From contig JAEDLA010000107.1 in the NCBI GenBank assembly GCA_016295545.1, positions 1-5,731 of the forward strand: a stretch of 5,731 nt of DNA. The letters run 5' to 3'. Shown piece by piece: positions 1 to 5,430 of this stretch; the stretch's first letter is position 1; each line of letters starts with the position of its first letter. Origin of the DNA: Oscillospiraceae bacterium. Lineage in GTDB: Bacteria > Bacillota > Clostridia > Oscillospirales > Ruminococcaceae. The position numbers were made by a program, and so were the translations under genes. The notes beneath the pieces are model-generated. The model was not told the origin of the DNA. It made no database searches and was given only the letters and a program-made list of their open reading frames with translations.

Positions 1-722
1 AATGCTTTTTCAATGTATTTTTCCGCAGTTATTATCGGTTTATCAGTCTTTGAAAATCTCCTCTCTGCAGACATAACTCGTATAAATCTATAAAGTTCCT
101 TATACCTTTCAGCCAGACCAGCAAGCTTCTCTGCAATAAAATCCTCACCATACTGCTTTCGGACATTGTACAGAAACCATTCAAACCGCCATGACAAGTC
201 ATTGTCTGATGTTTTTCTGCAACGGAGAAAATATGCTCCCATATCACTGAAAATACGAACTGAACGGTCAAAATCATTATTCTGCATTACAACGATTGCA
301 ATATATTCATAGGACTGAATTATTTTATTCGTATGACTGCTCCACCGCAGCTTCATAATAAGACTGTACAGTTCGCTGTACTTTGTTTCAATTGCCTGTT
401 CAGCCTTTTCATCATCGGAATTATATGCGAATAGTTCGATAAAATCAGTCAGATGCTGTACTGTTTCCCAGTTGTCATTGACCTCCGGCGACATAAATTT
501 TTTAATTGCCGCCGAAAGAAAATAACTGTAATCATCAAACTGCAATGCAAGATTGTACATAAAGCTGCTTCTTGAACCTTCGCACTGCAAGTCAAAGGCA
601 ATATTATTAAGACAGCCGTATAAAACAGTTTCTTTGTAAAGCTCCTTATGTTCATCAAGCATTGCAAAACAATGTCCGTGACCACCCAGCATATACTGAC
701 GAAAGGTATCTATTTTATTCAT
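1..722 (-). CDS. Unrecognised, probably all-helical soluble protein, C-terminus cut off by window edge
   Basis: An uninterrupted frame runs from ATG at 720-722 to base 1: 240 codons with no stop, so the 3' end lies outside the window. The start is preceded by a weak GAGAG ribosome binding site 6 bases upstream. The protein begins MNKIDTFRQYMLGGHGHCFA, followed at about residues 34-56 by a segment rich in Cys, Gly and aromatics (LYGCLNNIAFDLQCEGSRSS). It then reads as amphipathic helices rich in Tyr, Phe, Glu and Lys, with many Trp (W85, W127, W178, W182). There is no signal peptide or membrane segment. The helix-after-helix look suggests an ARM/HEAT-like solenoid, but I do not recognise the family and assign no function. 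It starts 27 bases after the pheT stop on the same strand with no terminator between, so it probably belongs to the pheS-pheT operon and shares its T-box control. GC is lower than in pheT by rough count. The frame is confident; the biology is unknown. Confidence 0.8.
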   Translation of the reverse strand, partial: MNKIDTFRQYMLGGHGHCFAMLDEHKELYKETVLYGCLNNIAFDLQCEGSRSSFMYNLALQFDDYSYFLSAAIKKFMSPEVNDNWETVQHLTDFIELFAYNSDDEKAEQAIETKYSELYSLIMKLRWSSHTNKIIQSYEYIAIVVMQNNDFDRSVRIFSDMGAYFLRCRKTSDNDLSWRFEWFLYNVRKQYGEDFIAEKLAGLAERYKELYRFIRVMSAERRFSKTDKPIITAEKYIEKA

Positions 723-749
723 GTAATGCTCTCGCTTTGCAGTAAGCAC

Positions 750-3143
750 TTACGCTCTGAGTTCAGCGCCGATTGCCGCAAGAGCTTTTAGTGCTTTTTT
801 AACAGCGTTATCTGCCTGTTCATCGGTAAGAGTACCGTCGTGTGAACGCATGGTAAGTGAGTAGGAAACGCTCTTTTTACCGGCTTCTATCTGCTTGCCC
901 TTGTAAACGTCAAAGAGAGTTACCTTTTCAAGAATCTTGCCTACAGCGCCCTTTATAGCCTTTTCAAGCTCTGCGGCAGGAATCTCATCATCGCAGATAA
1001 GGCTGAGGTCACGGGTAGCAGCCGGGAACTTAGGCAGAGGCTTATAGGTTATCTCCTCAGCAGCTGCATTCATCATTTCAGGAATATTCAGCTTTGCCAC
1101 ATAGGTTTTTGTGCCTATTCCGTAGTTTTCCTGAACATCGGGATGAATCTCACCCATAATTCCAAGAGCAGTACCGTCTTTAAGGATAACAGCACTTCTT
1201 CCGGGATGCATAGCTGATTTTTCATCAAAAGCGTCACTGTTGCCGGAACGTACATATTCAACATCACTGATACCCATTTTAGCAAGAGCAGTCTCAACAA
1301 TTCCCTTTAAATCGTAGAAATCAACATTTCCGCCATACATACCCACTGTCAGTCTCTGAGGCTCAACGGGAAGCTCTGCTCCGTCAACAGGCAGATATTC
1401 CTTGCTTATTTCAAAGAGACAAGCTTTGTCGTTGCGGTTATTGTAATTGAATGACAGTGTTTCAAGCATTGAGGGAATAGTAGTAGTTCTCATAACGCTT
1501 GTGTCCTCGCCGAGAGGATTAGTAATAGTAACTGTATTGCGAAGCTTGCTGTCTGCCGGAAGATTTATTCTGTCAAAATTTCTTGGAGATACAAATGAGA
1601 AAGTTGCAATTTCATATCCGCCCAGTGCAACCATTGTGTTCTGAAGCTCTCTTGTAAATTTCTGTTCAGCAGTCAGTTCAGCTTCTGCAACACCTCTGAA
1701 CTCAGTTGAGGGAATGTTATTATAGCCATAAATTCTCGCAACCTCCTCTGCTATATCAGCCTTGCATTCAATATCGATTCTGAATGAAGGAGCGATAACT
1801 TTACCGTCATCAATTTTAAATTCAAGGCGATTGAGATAATAAGTCATTTCAGCTTCAGGGATATCAGTGCCGAGAAAATCGTTTATCCACTGCGGAGCAA
1901 ACTCCACAGAAGCAGGAGTGTACTCCTTTGCATGACATTCGATATAATTGCGGACTACCTCACCTGCGCCAAGCTCCTCAACAAGCTGGAAAGCTCTTTT
2001 AAGGCACTTGACATTTATCATGGGATCAACGCCCTTTTCATAGCGTGAAGAAGCGTCTGATTTAAGTCTGAGCTTCTTAGAAGTACGGCGAACCTGAGTT
2101 GGCTCAAAGTAAGCGGATTCAAAAACAACAGTAGTTGTATCGTCCATGATACCGCTGTATTCTCCGCCCATGATTCCTGCAACAGCAACAGGCTTTTTCT
2201 CATCGGCAATAACGAGCATATCATCTGAGAGAGTTCTCTCAACGCCGTCAAGAGTAACAATTTTTTCGCCGTTCACCGCATTACGGACATTGATATGAGC
2301 ACCCTCCACATAGCGTAAGTCAAATGCGTGCATTGGCTGACCATATTCAAGCATGATATAGTTAGTGATATCAACAAAATTATTAATCGGACGAATACCG
2401 CTTGCACGGAGTCTTTCACGCATCCAGCGTGGTGACGGTGCGATTTTTACATTTTTTACAATACCTGCACAGTAGCTTCCGCACTTTTCAGGATTGTGGA
2501 TATCGACCTTGAGCATTGATGCTGCGTCACCGTCAACCCCTTTGTAAACCGGTTCGGGATTGTTCAGGGGAAGATTGAATGTTGCAGCAGTTTCTCTTGC
2601 AAGACCTACAACGCTGAGACAGTCAGGGCGATTGGAGGTTATCTCAAACTCAACGGAAGTATCATTAAGCCCAATAGCAGACTGAATGTCCTGACCTATC
2701 TCACAGTCCTCCTGCATAATAAAGATACCGTCCTCGATAGCGTAGGGAAAATCGTGCTTTGTGAGACCAAGTTCACCCAGTGAGCAGAGCATTCCGCAGC
2801 TTTCTACGCCACGAAGCTTGCCTTTCTTTATTTTCACTCCGCCGGGAAGATTTGAGCCGTCAAGGGCAACAGGTACGATGTCGCCGGCATTGACATTTGA
2901 AGCTCCTGTAACTATCTGAACAGGTGCGTCCTTACCCACTTCCACCTGACATACCACAAGGTGGTCAGAATTTTCGTGAGGAACAACGGAAAGGATTTTT
3001 CCGACTACTACGTTTTTTATTTCACTTCCCTCAGTTTCATATCCCTCAACCTTTGAGCCGCTCATTGTAAGAGCACTGCAGAATTCTTTAACAGGCATAT
3101 CGGCTTTAACATAGTCCGACAGCCATTTCATAGATAAATTCAT
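750..3143 (-). CDS. pheT: Phenylalanyl-tRNA synthetase beta subunit
   Basis: Beta subunit of the cytoplasmic (alpha-beta)2 enzyme that charges tRNA-Phe. It binds the tRNA and hydrolyses mischarged Tyr-tRNA-Phe. At 797 residues it is full length for a bacterial PheT. Domains in order: N-terminal fold with WLSDYV (7-12); EMAP/OB-like tRNA-binding domain (about 40-150) with IVTGASNV (77-84) and GVESCGMLCS (112-121); B3/B4 editing domain (about 210-395) with NNFVDITNY (254-262), GQPMHAFD (268-275) holding the conserved editing-site His, GIMGG (323-327) and SSRYEKGVDP (365-374); B5 domain (about 405-475) ending ADIAEEVARIYGY; the catalytic-like core (about 480-690); and a C-terminal anticodon-binding FDX-ACB domain (about 700-796) with KFPAATRDLS. 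ATG at 3141-3143 has GGGAGG 7 bases upstream. It lies 33 bases after the membrane-protein gene rather than directly after pheS, which is unusual. No frameshift or missing key motif is visible. Confidence 0.98.
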   Translation of the reverse strand: MNLSMKWLSDYVKADMPVKEFCSALTMSGSKVEGYETEGSEIKNVVVGKILSVVPHENSDHLVVCQVEVGKDAPVQIVTGASNVNAGDIVPVALDGSNLPGGVKIKKGKLRGVESCGMLCSLGELGLTKHDFPYAIEDGIFIMQEDCEIGQDIQSAIGLNDTSVEFEITSNRPDCLSVVGLARETAATFNLPLNNPEPVYKGVDGDAASMLKVDIHNPEKCGSYCAGIVKNVKIAPSPRWMRERLRASGIRPINNFVDITNYIMLEYGQPMHAFDLRYVEGAHINVRNAVNGEKIVTLDGVERTLSDDMLVIADEKKPVAVAGIMGGEYSGIMDDTTTVVFESAYFEPTQVRRTSKKLRLKSDASSRYEKGVDPMINVKCLKRAFQLVEELGAGEVVRNYIECHAKEYTPASVEFAPQWINDFLGTDIPEAEMTYYLNRLEFKIDDGKVIAPSFRIDIECKADIAEEVARIYGYNNIPSTEFRGVAEAELTAEQKFTRELQNTMVALGGYEIATFSFVSPRNFDRINLPADSKLRNTVTITNPLGEDTSVMRTTTIPSMLETLSFNYNNRNDKACLFEISKEYLPVDGAELPVEPQRLTVGMYGGNVDFYDLKGIVETALAKMGISDVEYVRSGNSDAFDEKSAMHPGRSAVILKDGTALGIMGEIHPDVQENYGIGTKTYVAKLNIPEMMNAAAEEITYKPLPKFPAATRDLSLICDDEIPAAELEKAIKGAVGKILEKVTLFDVYKGKQIEAGKKSVSYSLTMRSHDGTLTDEQADNAVKKALKALAAIGAELRA

Positions 3144-3176
3144 TTATTTTCCTCCCATAAAATCTCGTTATTCTGC

Positions 3177-3803
3177 TTATGGACGCTTTTTAAAAAGGCG
3201 TCTGAAAAATTCGTGTTCCGGAGAAAGTCTGCTTATTTCAATATCCGGATTAGCTTTTGAAAGAAAGCCTGTAATTTTATCAAATATAAGCTCTGTTTCA
3301 GTATTGTATCTTCTTCTGAAAATAAATGGTCCTGAAACAAAACGTGTTATTAAATAGACTTTTTTGTCCTTTGTATTTATCTGCAAATAATAATTCCTAC
3401 GTAAATACCGTCCAAAGCTTATGCGGTAAAAGCATCTTACCTTTTCAATATCGTCATAATAAATCCTTAACGGAATCTCAAAGCTTACAAGACACTCCCT
3501 CATGAAAAAGTGCCTGTCAGCAATCACTCTTTTACAGTGTTCAAGGCGTTCTTCAATGGTAAAATCAGTAAATGATTCCTTTATCTTTTTCAGTCTCAGA
3601 AAATAGACAGCTAAAATAACACCATAGGCAGCAATAATGACTGCACAGATAAGAGTGAATGTTCCGTAAATTATTCCGGAAAAGTAATCCTCACCGCTTT
3701 CAGGCAGCTTGCTTAAAAAGAACAGTCCGAATACTATTGCGGCAGCTGTGACCGCAGTTTTTGCTCCTGTGCACTGAAGCACAGCTTTTTTATATATGTT
3801 CAT
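3177..3803 (-). CDS. Two-helix membrane protein of unknown function inserted between pheS and pheT
   Basis: From ATG 3801-3803 the product is 208 residues. The short basic N-terminus is followed by a hydrophobic helix at about 13-31, a polar loop (SKLPESGEDY, 31-40), a second long hydrophobic segment at about 42-68 closed by basic LRLKKIK, and a C-terminal cytoplasmic-looking domain of about 130 residues. That domain alternates beta-like stretches (CLVSFEIPLRIYYDDIEKV, YYLQINTKDKKVYLITRF) with a final helix and a very basic tail (RRLFKKRP). Two helices followed by a DDIEKV-type beta domain recalls YcxB-like and other bacterial PH-like membrane proteins, but this is an impression and no family is claimed. 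The frame is open upstream to a TTG at 3846-3848 (223 residues) that lacks a ribosome binding site, so I prefer the ATG, which overlaps the stop of a tiny upstream frame. Sampled rows are about 30-35% GC against about 50% in a sampled pheT row, which fits later insertion into the operon. An operon position between two tRNA synthetase subunits does not by itself imply a translation role. Confidence 0.85.
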   Translation of the reverse strand: MNIYKKAVLQCTGAKTAVTAAAIVFGLFFLSKLPESGEDYFSGIIYGTFTLICAVIIAAYGVILAVYFLRLKKIKESFTDFTIEERLEHCKRVIADRHFFMRECLVSFEIPLRIYYDDIEKVRCFYRISFGRYLRRNYYLQINTKDKKVYLITRFVSGPFIFRRRYNTETELIFDKITGFLSKANPDIEISRLSPEHEFFRRLFKKRP

Positions 3804-3826
3804 ATTATAATTACGTTCATGCACAT
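3800..3826 (-). other. Possible 6-8 codon minicistron coupled to the membrane-protein gene
   Basis: On the minus strand an AGGA (3827-3830) is followed by two in-frame ATGs at 3824-3826 and 3818-3820. The second is 6 bases from the AGGA, an ideal distance. The frame encodes (MC)MNVIII and ends in TGA at 3800-3802. That stop overlaps the ATG (3801-3803) of the membrane-protein gene in the classic ATGA arrangement. The main gene has no Shine-Dalgarno of its own at a normal distance, so re-initiation after this minicistron could be how it is translated. Alternatively the AGGA serves a GTG in the main frame at 3822-3824, but that spacing is only 2-3 bases. Inferred from sequence geometry only. 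Confidence 0.35.
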
Positions 3827-3868
3827 TCCTGTGACATACACTATGCAATTAACCGAAAAAACGTAAAA

Positions 3869-4888
3869 TCAGAACTGTTCAAGGAATCTGACATCATTTT
3901 CATAGAGAAGTCTCAGGTCATTGATGCTGTAGCGTCCCATTACCATTCTTTCCAGTCCAAGACCGAAAGCAAATCCTGAATAGATACTGCTGTCGATTCC
4001 GCAGCCTTCAAGCACCTTTGGGTGAACCATTCCTGCACCGAGAAGCTCAATATATCCCTCGTCCTTGCACATCGAGCAGCCCTTTCCGCCGCAGTTGAAG
4101 CACATAATATCAACCTCGCAGCTTGGCTCTGTAAACGGGAAGTGGTGCGGACGGAAACGAAGCTTGCAATTATTGCCGTAAAGCTTTTTCATAAGCATTT
4201 CAAGAGTACCTTTAAGGTCGGACATTTTTATTCCCTTATCGACAACAAGTCCCTCAATCTGGTGGAAAAGCGGAGAATGTGTAGCGTCTACAGCGTCTGA
4301 ACGGTAAACTCTGCCGGGAGAAATTATTCTTATAGGCGGCTTCTGGGTTTCCATTACATGAACCTGAACAGATGAAGTCTGTGTTCTCAGGAGAATCTTG
4401 TCATTTATGTAAAAGGTATCCTGAGTATCTCTTGCAGGGTGGTCGGGAGGAAGATTAAGTGCCTCAAAAACATGATAATCGTCGTCAACTTCAGGACCGT
4501 CAGCAATGTTGAAGCCCATGCCCATAAAGATATCACGTATCTCATTTTCAACCTTTGAAAGCGGGTGAAGCTTACCAATAGTCTGCGGCTTTCCGGGCAG
4601 AGTAATGTCAATTGATTCTGCTGCGATTTTTGCAGCCTGAGCACTTGCTTTAAGAGCACTCAGCTTTTCGGAAAGAGCTTCTTCGATATCAGCTCTAACC
4701 TTATTTGCAAGCTGACCTACAACAGGTCTTTCTTCTGCGGAAAGCTTACCCATCTGCTTTAAAATGGCAGTAAGCTCACCTTTTTTTCCGAGATACCTTA
4801 TTCTCAGCTCGTCAAGCGACTTGATTTCGGTACATGAGGCAAGCTCGGCTTTAGCAAGCTCCTCAATTTTTTTCAGCTGTTCCTTCAA
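3869..4888 (-). CDS. pheS: Phenylalanyl-tRNA synthetase alpha subunit (TTG start)
   Basis: Catalytic alpha subunit of the class IIc enzyme; it activates Phe with ATP and transfers it to tRNA-Phe. The 339 residues match bacterial PheS in full. An N-terminal charged coiled coil (about 1-90) is followed by the synthetase core from about 105. Visible motifs: HPLSKVENEI (108-117); GPEVDDDYHVFEALN (131-145); DHPARDTQDTFY (149-160); motif 2 around GRVYRSDAVDATHSPLFHQIEGL (192-214); FRPHHFPFTEPS (245-256); and motif 3 GFAFGLGLER (305-314) with Ala307 at the Phe-pocket position, ending NDVRFLEQF. Four cysteines (C263, C266, C271, C274; C-x2-C-x4-C-x2-C) form the metal-knuckle-like insert I recall from other Firmicutes PheS. 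Residue 170 is Gln in RTQTS, where RTHTS is common. The start is TTG at 4886-4888 with GAGGTG 7 bases upstream; an in-frame TGA inside that region rules out an upstream start. Expression is controlled by the T-box leader just upstream. Confidence 0.97.
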   Translation of the reverse strand: MKEQLKKIEELAKAELASCTEIKSLDELRIRYLGKKGELTAILKQMGKLSAEERPVVGQLANKVRADIEEALSEKLSALKASAQAAKIAAESIDITLPGKPQTIGKLHPLSKVENEIRDIFMGMGFNIADGPEVDDDYHVFEALNLPPDHPARDTQDTFYINDKILLRTQTSSVQVHVMETQKPPIRIISPGRVYRSDAVDATHSPLFHQIEGLVVDKGIKMSDLKGTLEMLMKKLYGNNCKLRFRPHHFPFTEPSCEVDIMCFNCGGKGCSMCKDEGYIELLGAGMVHPKVLEGCGIDSSIYSGFAFGLGLERMVMGRYSINDLRLLYENDVRFLEQF

Positions 4889-4937
4889 AATTAATCACCT
4901 CAAAAAAATATATAATATAACTTATGTGCAGGCATAC

Positions 4938-4967
4938 AAAAAGATCCTGCCCAACAGGACAAGATCT
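4938..4967 (-). terminator. T-box-controlled intrinsic terminator
   Basis: Minus-strand hairpin between TCCTG (4955-4959) and CAGGA (4945-4949) with a 5-nt loop. It is extended by AGA (4965-4967) pairing with TCT (4942-4944) across a 5-nt bulge, and is followed directly by a run of five T (4938-4942). An alternative register moves the bulge inward, pairing AGATC with GATCT. It lies about 50 bases before the pheS start and overlaps the antiterminator 3' strand, as expected of a transcriptional T-box. The bulged stem looks modest in strength. Confidence 0.75.
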
Positions 4968-4990
4968 GAACCTTGCTTATAACCACCTAT
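4954..4990 (-). promoter_or_regulatory. T-box antiterminator element (divergent from consensus)
   Basis: On the minus strand the T-box reads AGGTGGTTATAAGC, against the usual AGGGTGGNACCGCG. It can fold as ATAGG (4986-4990) with CCTGT (4954-4958) below a 7-nt bulge TGGTTAT, and AAG (4976-4978) with CTT (4961-4963) above it. Two extra unpaired bases (4959-4960) sit on the 3' side. The 3' half is shared with the terminator hairpin, so the two folds exclude each other. Paired by eye; energies were not computed. Confidence 0.75.
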
Positions 4991-5061
4991 CAGTCAGGAG
5001 AGCCAACACTCTCTTGTCCATAACGCAGACCTGCGTCACACTCTACTCGAAAGCCGCATAT

Positions 5062-5095
5062 ACAGCAAACGGAAAAATCCTTTGGCGTTTGCTGT
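5062..5095. repeat. Perfect 10-bp inverted repeat in the T-box leader
   Basis: ACAGCAAACG (5062-5071) is the exact reverse complement of CGTTTGCTGT (5086-5095), with a 14-base loop. It sits between the second helix and Stem III of the T-box. No T-run follows on either strand, so it is not a terminator. The arms share the GCAAAC/GTTTGC hexamer with the neighbouring palindrome; a further copy lies at 5094-5099. This may be part of a dispersed palindromic repeat. Confidence 0.75.
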
Positions 5096-5101
5096 TTGCC
5101 G

Positions 5102-5137
5102 ATCCGCACGGAGCAAACTTTAGTTTGCGGATGTGCG
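5102..5137. repeat. Compound palindrome with two alternative outer stems in the T-box leader
   Basis: The core is GCAAACT (5113-5119), two bases, AGTTTGC (5122-5128), a perfect 7-bp inverted repeat. It can be closed either by CGCAC (5105-5109) with GTGCG (5133-5137), or by ATCCGC (5102-5107) with GCGGAT (5127-5132). The second option breaks the last base pairs of the core. It is GC-rich against AT-rich surroundings. Together with the adjacent repeat it gives five GCAAAC/GTTTGC hexamers in about 65 bases. Confidence 0.7.
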
Positions 5138-5287
5138 AGGCACTTATAATAATGGAAAAGCTTCTTTAAAATGTGCCACTCGTGAGTGAACTTCGGCTGT
5201 ATAAAATGTCAGCTGCTCTCATCAAAACCAGCTTTTCTGTAAACAAATCTTTTACAACTTACTCTCTCAGTCATAATGTTATATACT

Positions 5288-5316
5288 ATTATAAACTTAA
5301 AATAAAAAAAAATCAA
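5288..5316 (-). promoter_or_regulatory. Sigma-A-type promoter of the pheS operon
   Basis: Minus strand: -35 TTGATT (5311-5316), 17-bp spacer, perfect -10 TATAAT (5288-5293). Transcription would start near 5281, just upstream of T-box Stem I, which is where a T-box transcript should begin. The flanks are very AT-rich. Confidence 0.8.
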
Positions 5317-5325
5317 GAGAATTTA

Positions 5326-5354
5326 TTGAAATCCTCAAATTTTTGTGATATTAT
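5326..5354 (+). promoter_or_regulatory. Likely promoter of the divergent membrane-protein gene
   Basis: Plus strand: TTGAAA (5326-5331), 17-bp spacer, TATTAT (5349-5354) preceded by an extended -10 TG (5346-5347). Two perfect TATAAT hexamers (5352-5357 and 5359-5364) overlap or follow but have worse -35 spacing, so the exact -10 is uncertain. Only 9 bp separate this -35 from the -35 of the opposing pheS promoter. Confidence 0.55.
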
Positions 5355-5388
5355 AATATATAATACGGCTTAAACAAAGGACATATAT

Positions 5389-5415
5389 ATGTATTTTAGC
5401 CAAATTTATATATGA
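5389..5415 (+). other. Possible 8-codon upstream reading frame
   Basis: ATG 5389-5391 follows AAGGA (5377-5381) by 7 bases and opens MYFSQIYI, ending in TGA at 5413-5415. The main gene starts 15 bases later with its own good ribosome binding site. The ATG lies in the palindrome ACATATATATGT (5381-5392), which may simply be AT-rich chance. There is no amino-acid bias that would suggest attenuation. Confidence 0.2.
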
Positions 5416-5430
5416 AACGGAGAGAATTAT

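Larger units (their letters stand above)
4938..5281 (-). promoter_or_regulatory. Phenylalanine T-box riboswitch leader of the pheS operon
   Basis: A leader RNA of about 340 nt that senses uncharged tRNA-Phe and decides termination or readthrough into pheS. Read on the minus strand, Stem I carries the 5' loop-E half AGTA (5260-5263), a distal hairpin AGCTG/CAGCT (5211-5233) with the typical preceding AGAAAAG, and the 3' loop-E half GAA (5192-5194). One base later is the specifier TTC (5188-5190), a Phe codon, followed by a purine. A second helix pairs GTGCC 5173-5177 with GGCAC 5139-5143, extending to 7 bp with one bulge. Hairpins at 5023-5036 (ACGCAG/CTGCGT) and 4998-5013 (GAGAG/CTCTC) occupy the Stem III position. 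The antiterminator bulge contains TGGT (4982-4985), matching an ACCA tRNA end with discriminator A, as in tRNA-Phe. The specifier, bulge, terminator and downstream pheS all agree. The leader is longer than typical because of palindromes at 5062-5137. Confidence 0.92.

Noticed and set aside
32..685. Two minus-strand frames of about 80 residues (32-277 and 449-685)
   Set aside because: Both are shadows in another frame of the partial gene covering 1-722, which is open along its whole length and has sensible codon use.
742..753. GTAAG-CA-CTTAC palindrome at the pheT stop codon, considered as a terminator
   Set aside because: Stem of 5 bp with a 2-base loop and no T-run; it overlaps the stop codon and the downstream gene starts within 30 bases.
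1115..2260. Several 60-80 residue frames on both strands inside pheT
   Set aside because: pheT is intact and full length with all domain motifs; these are antisense or out-of-frame shadows.
4067..4102. C-x2-C-x4-C-x2-C cluster in PheS, considered as an unusual zinc-binding insertion
   Set aside because: I recall the same knuckle-like insert from PheS of many Firmicutes, so it is probably normal for the group.
3761..4659. Frames on both strands overlapping pheS and the membrane-protein gene (3761-3979, 4022-4300, 4405-4659)
   Set aside because: They overlap confirmed coding sequence, lack ribosome binding sites and have no recognisable motif.
4764..5373. Plus-strand frames of 66-81 residues across the pheS start and its leader
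   Set aside because: They lie over the T-box RNA on the opposite strand, show no convincing ribosome binding site, and their composition reflects hairpin sequence.
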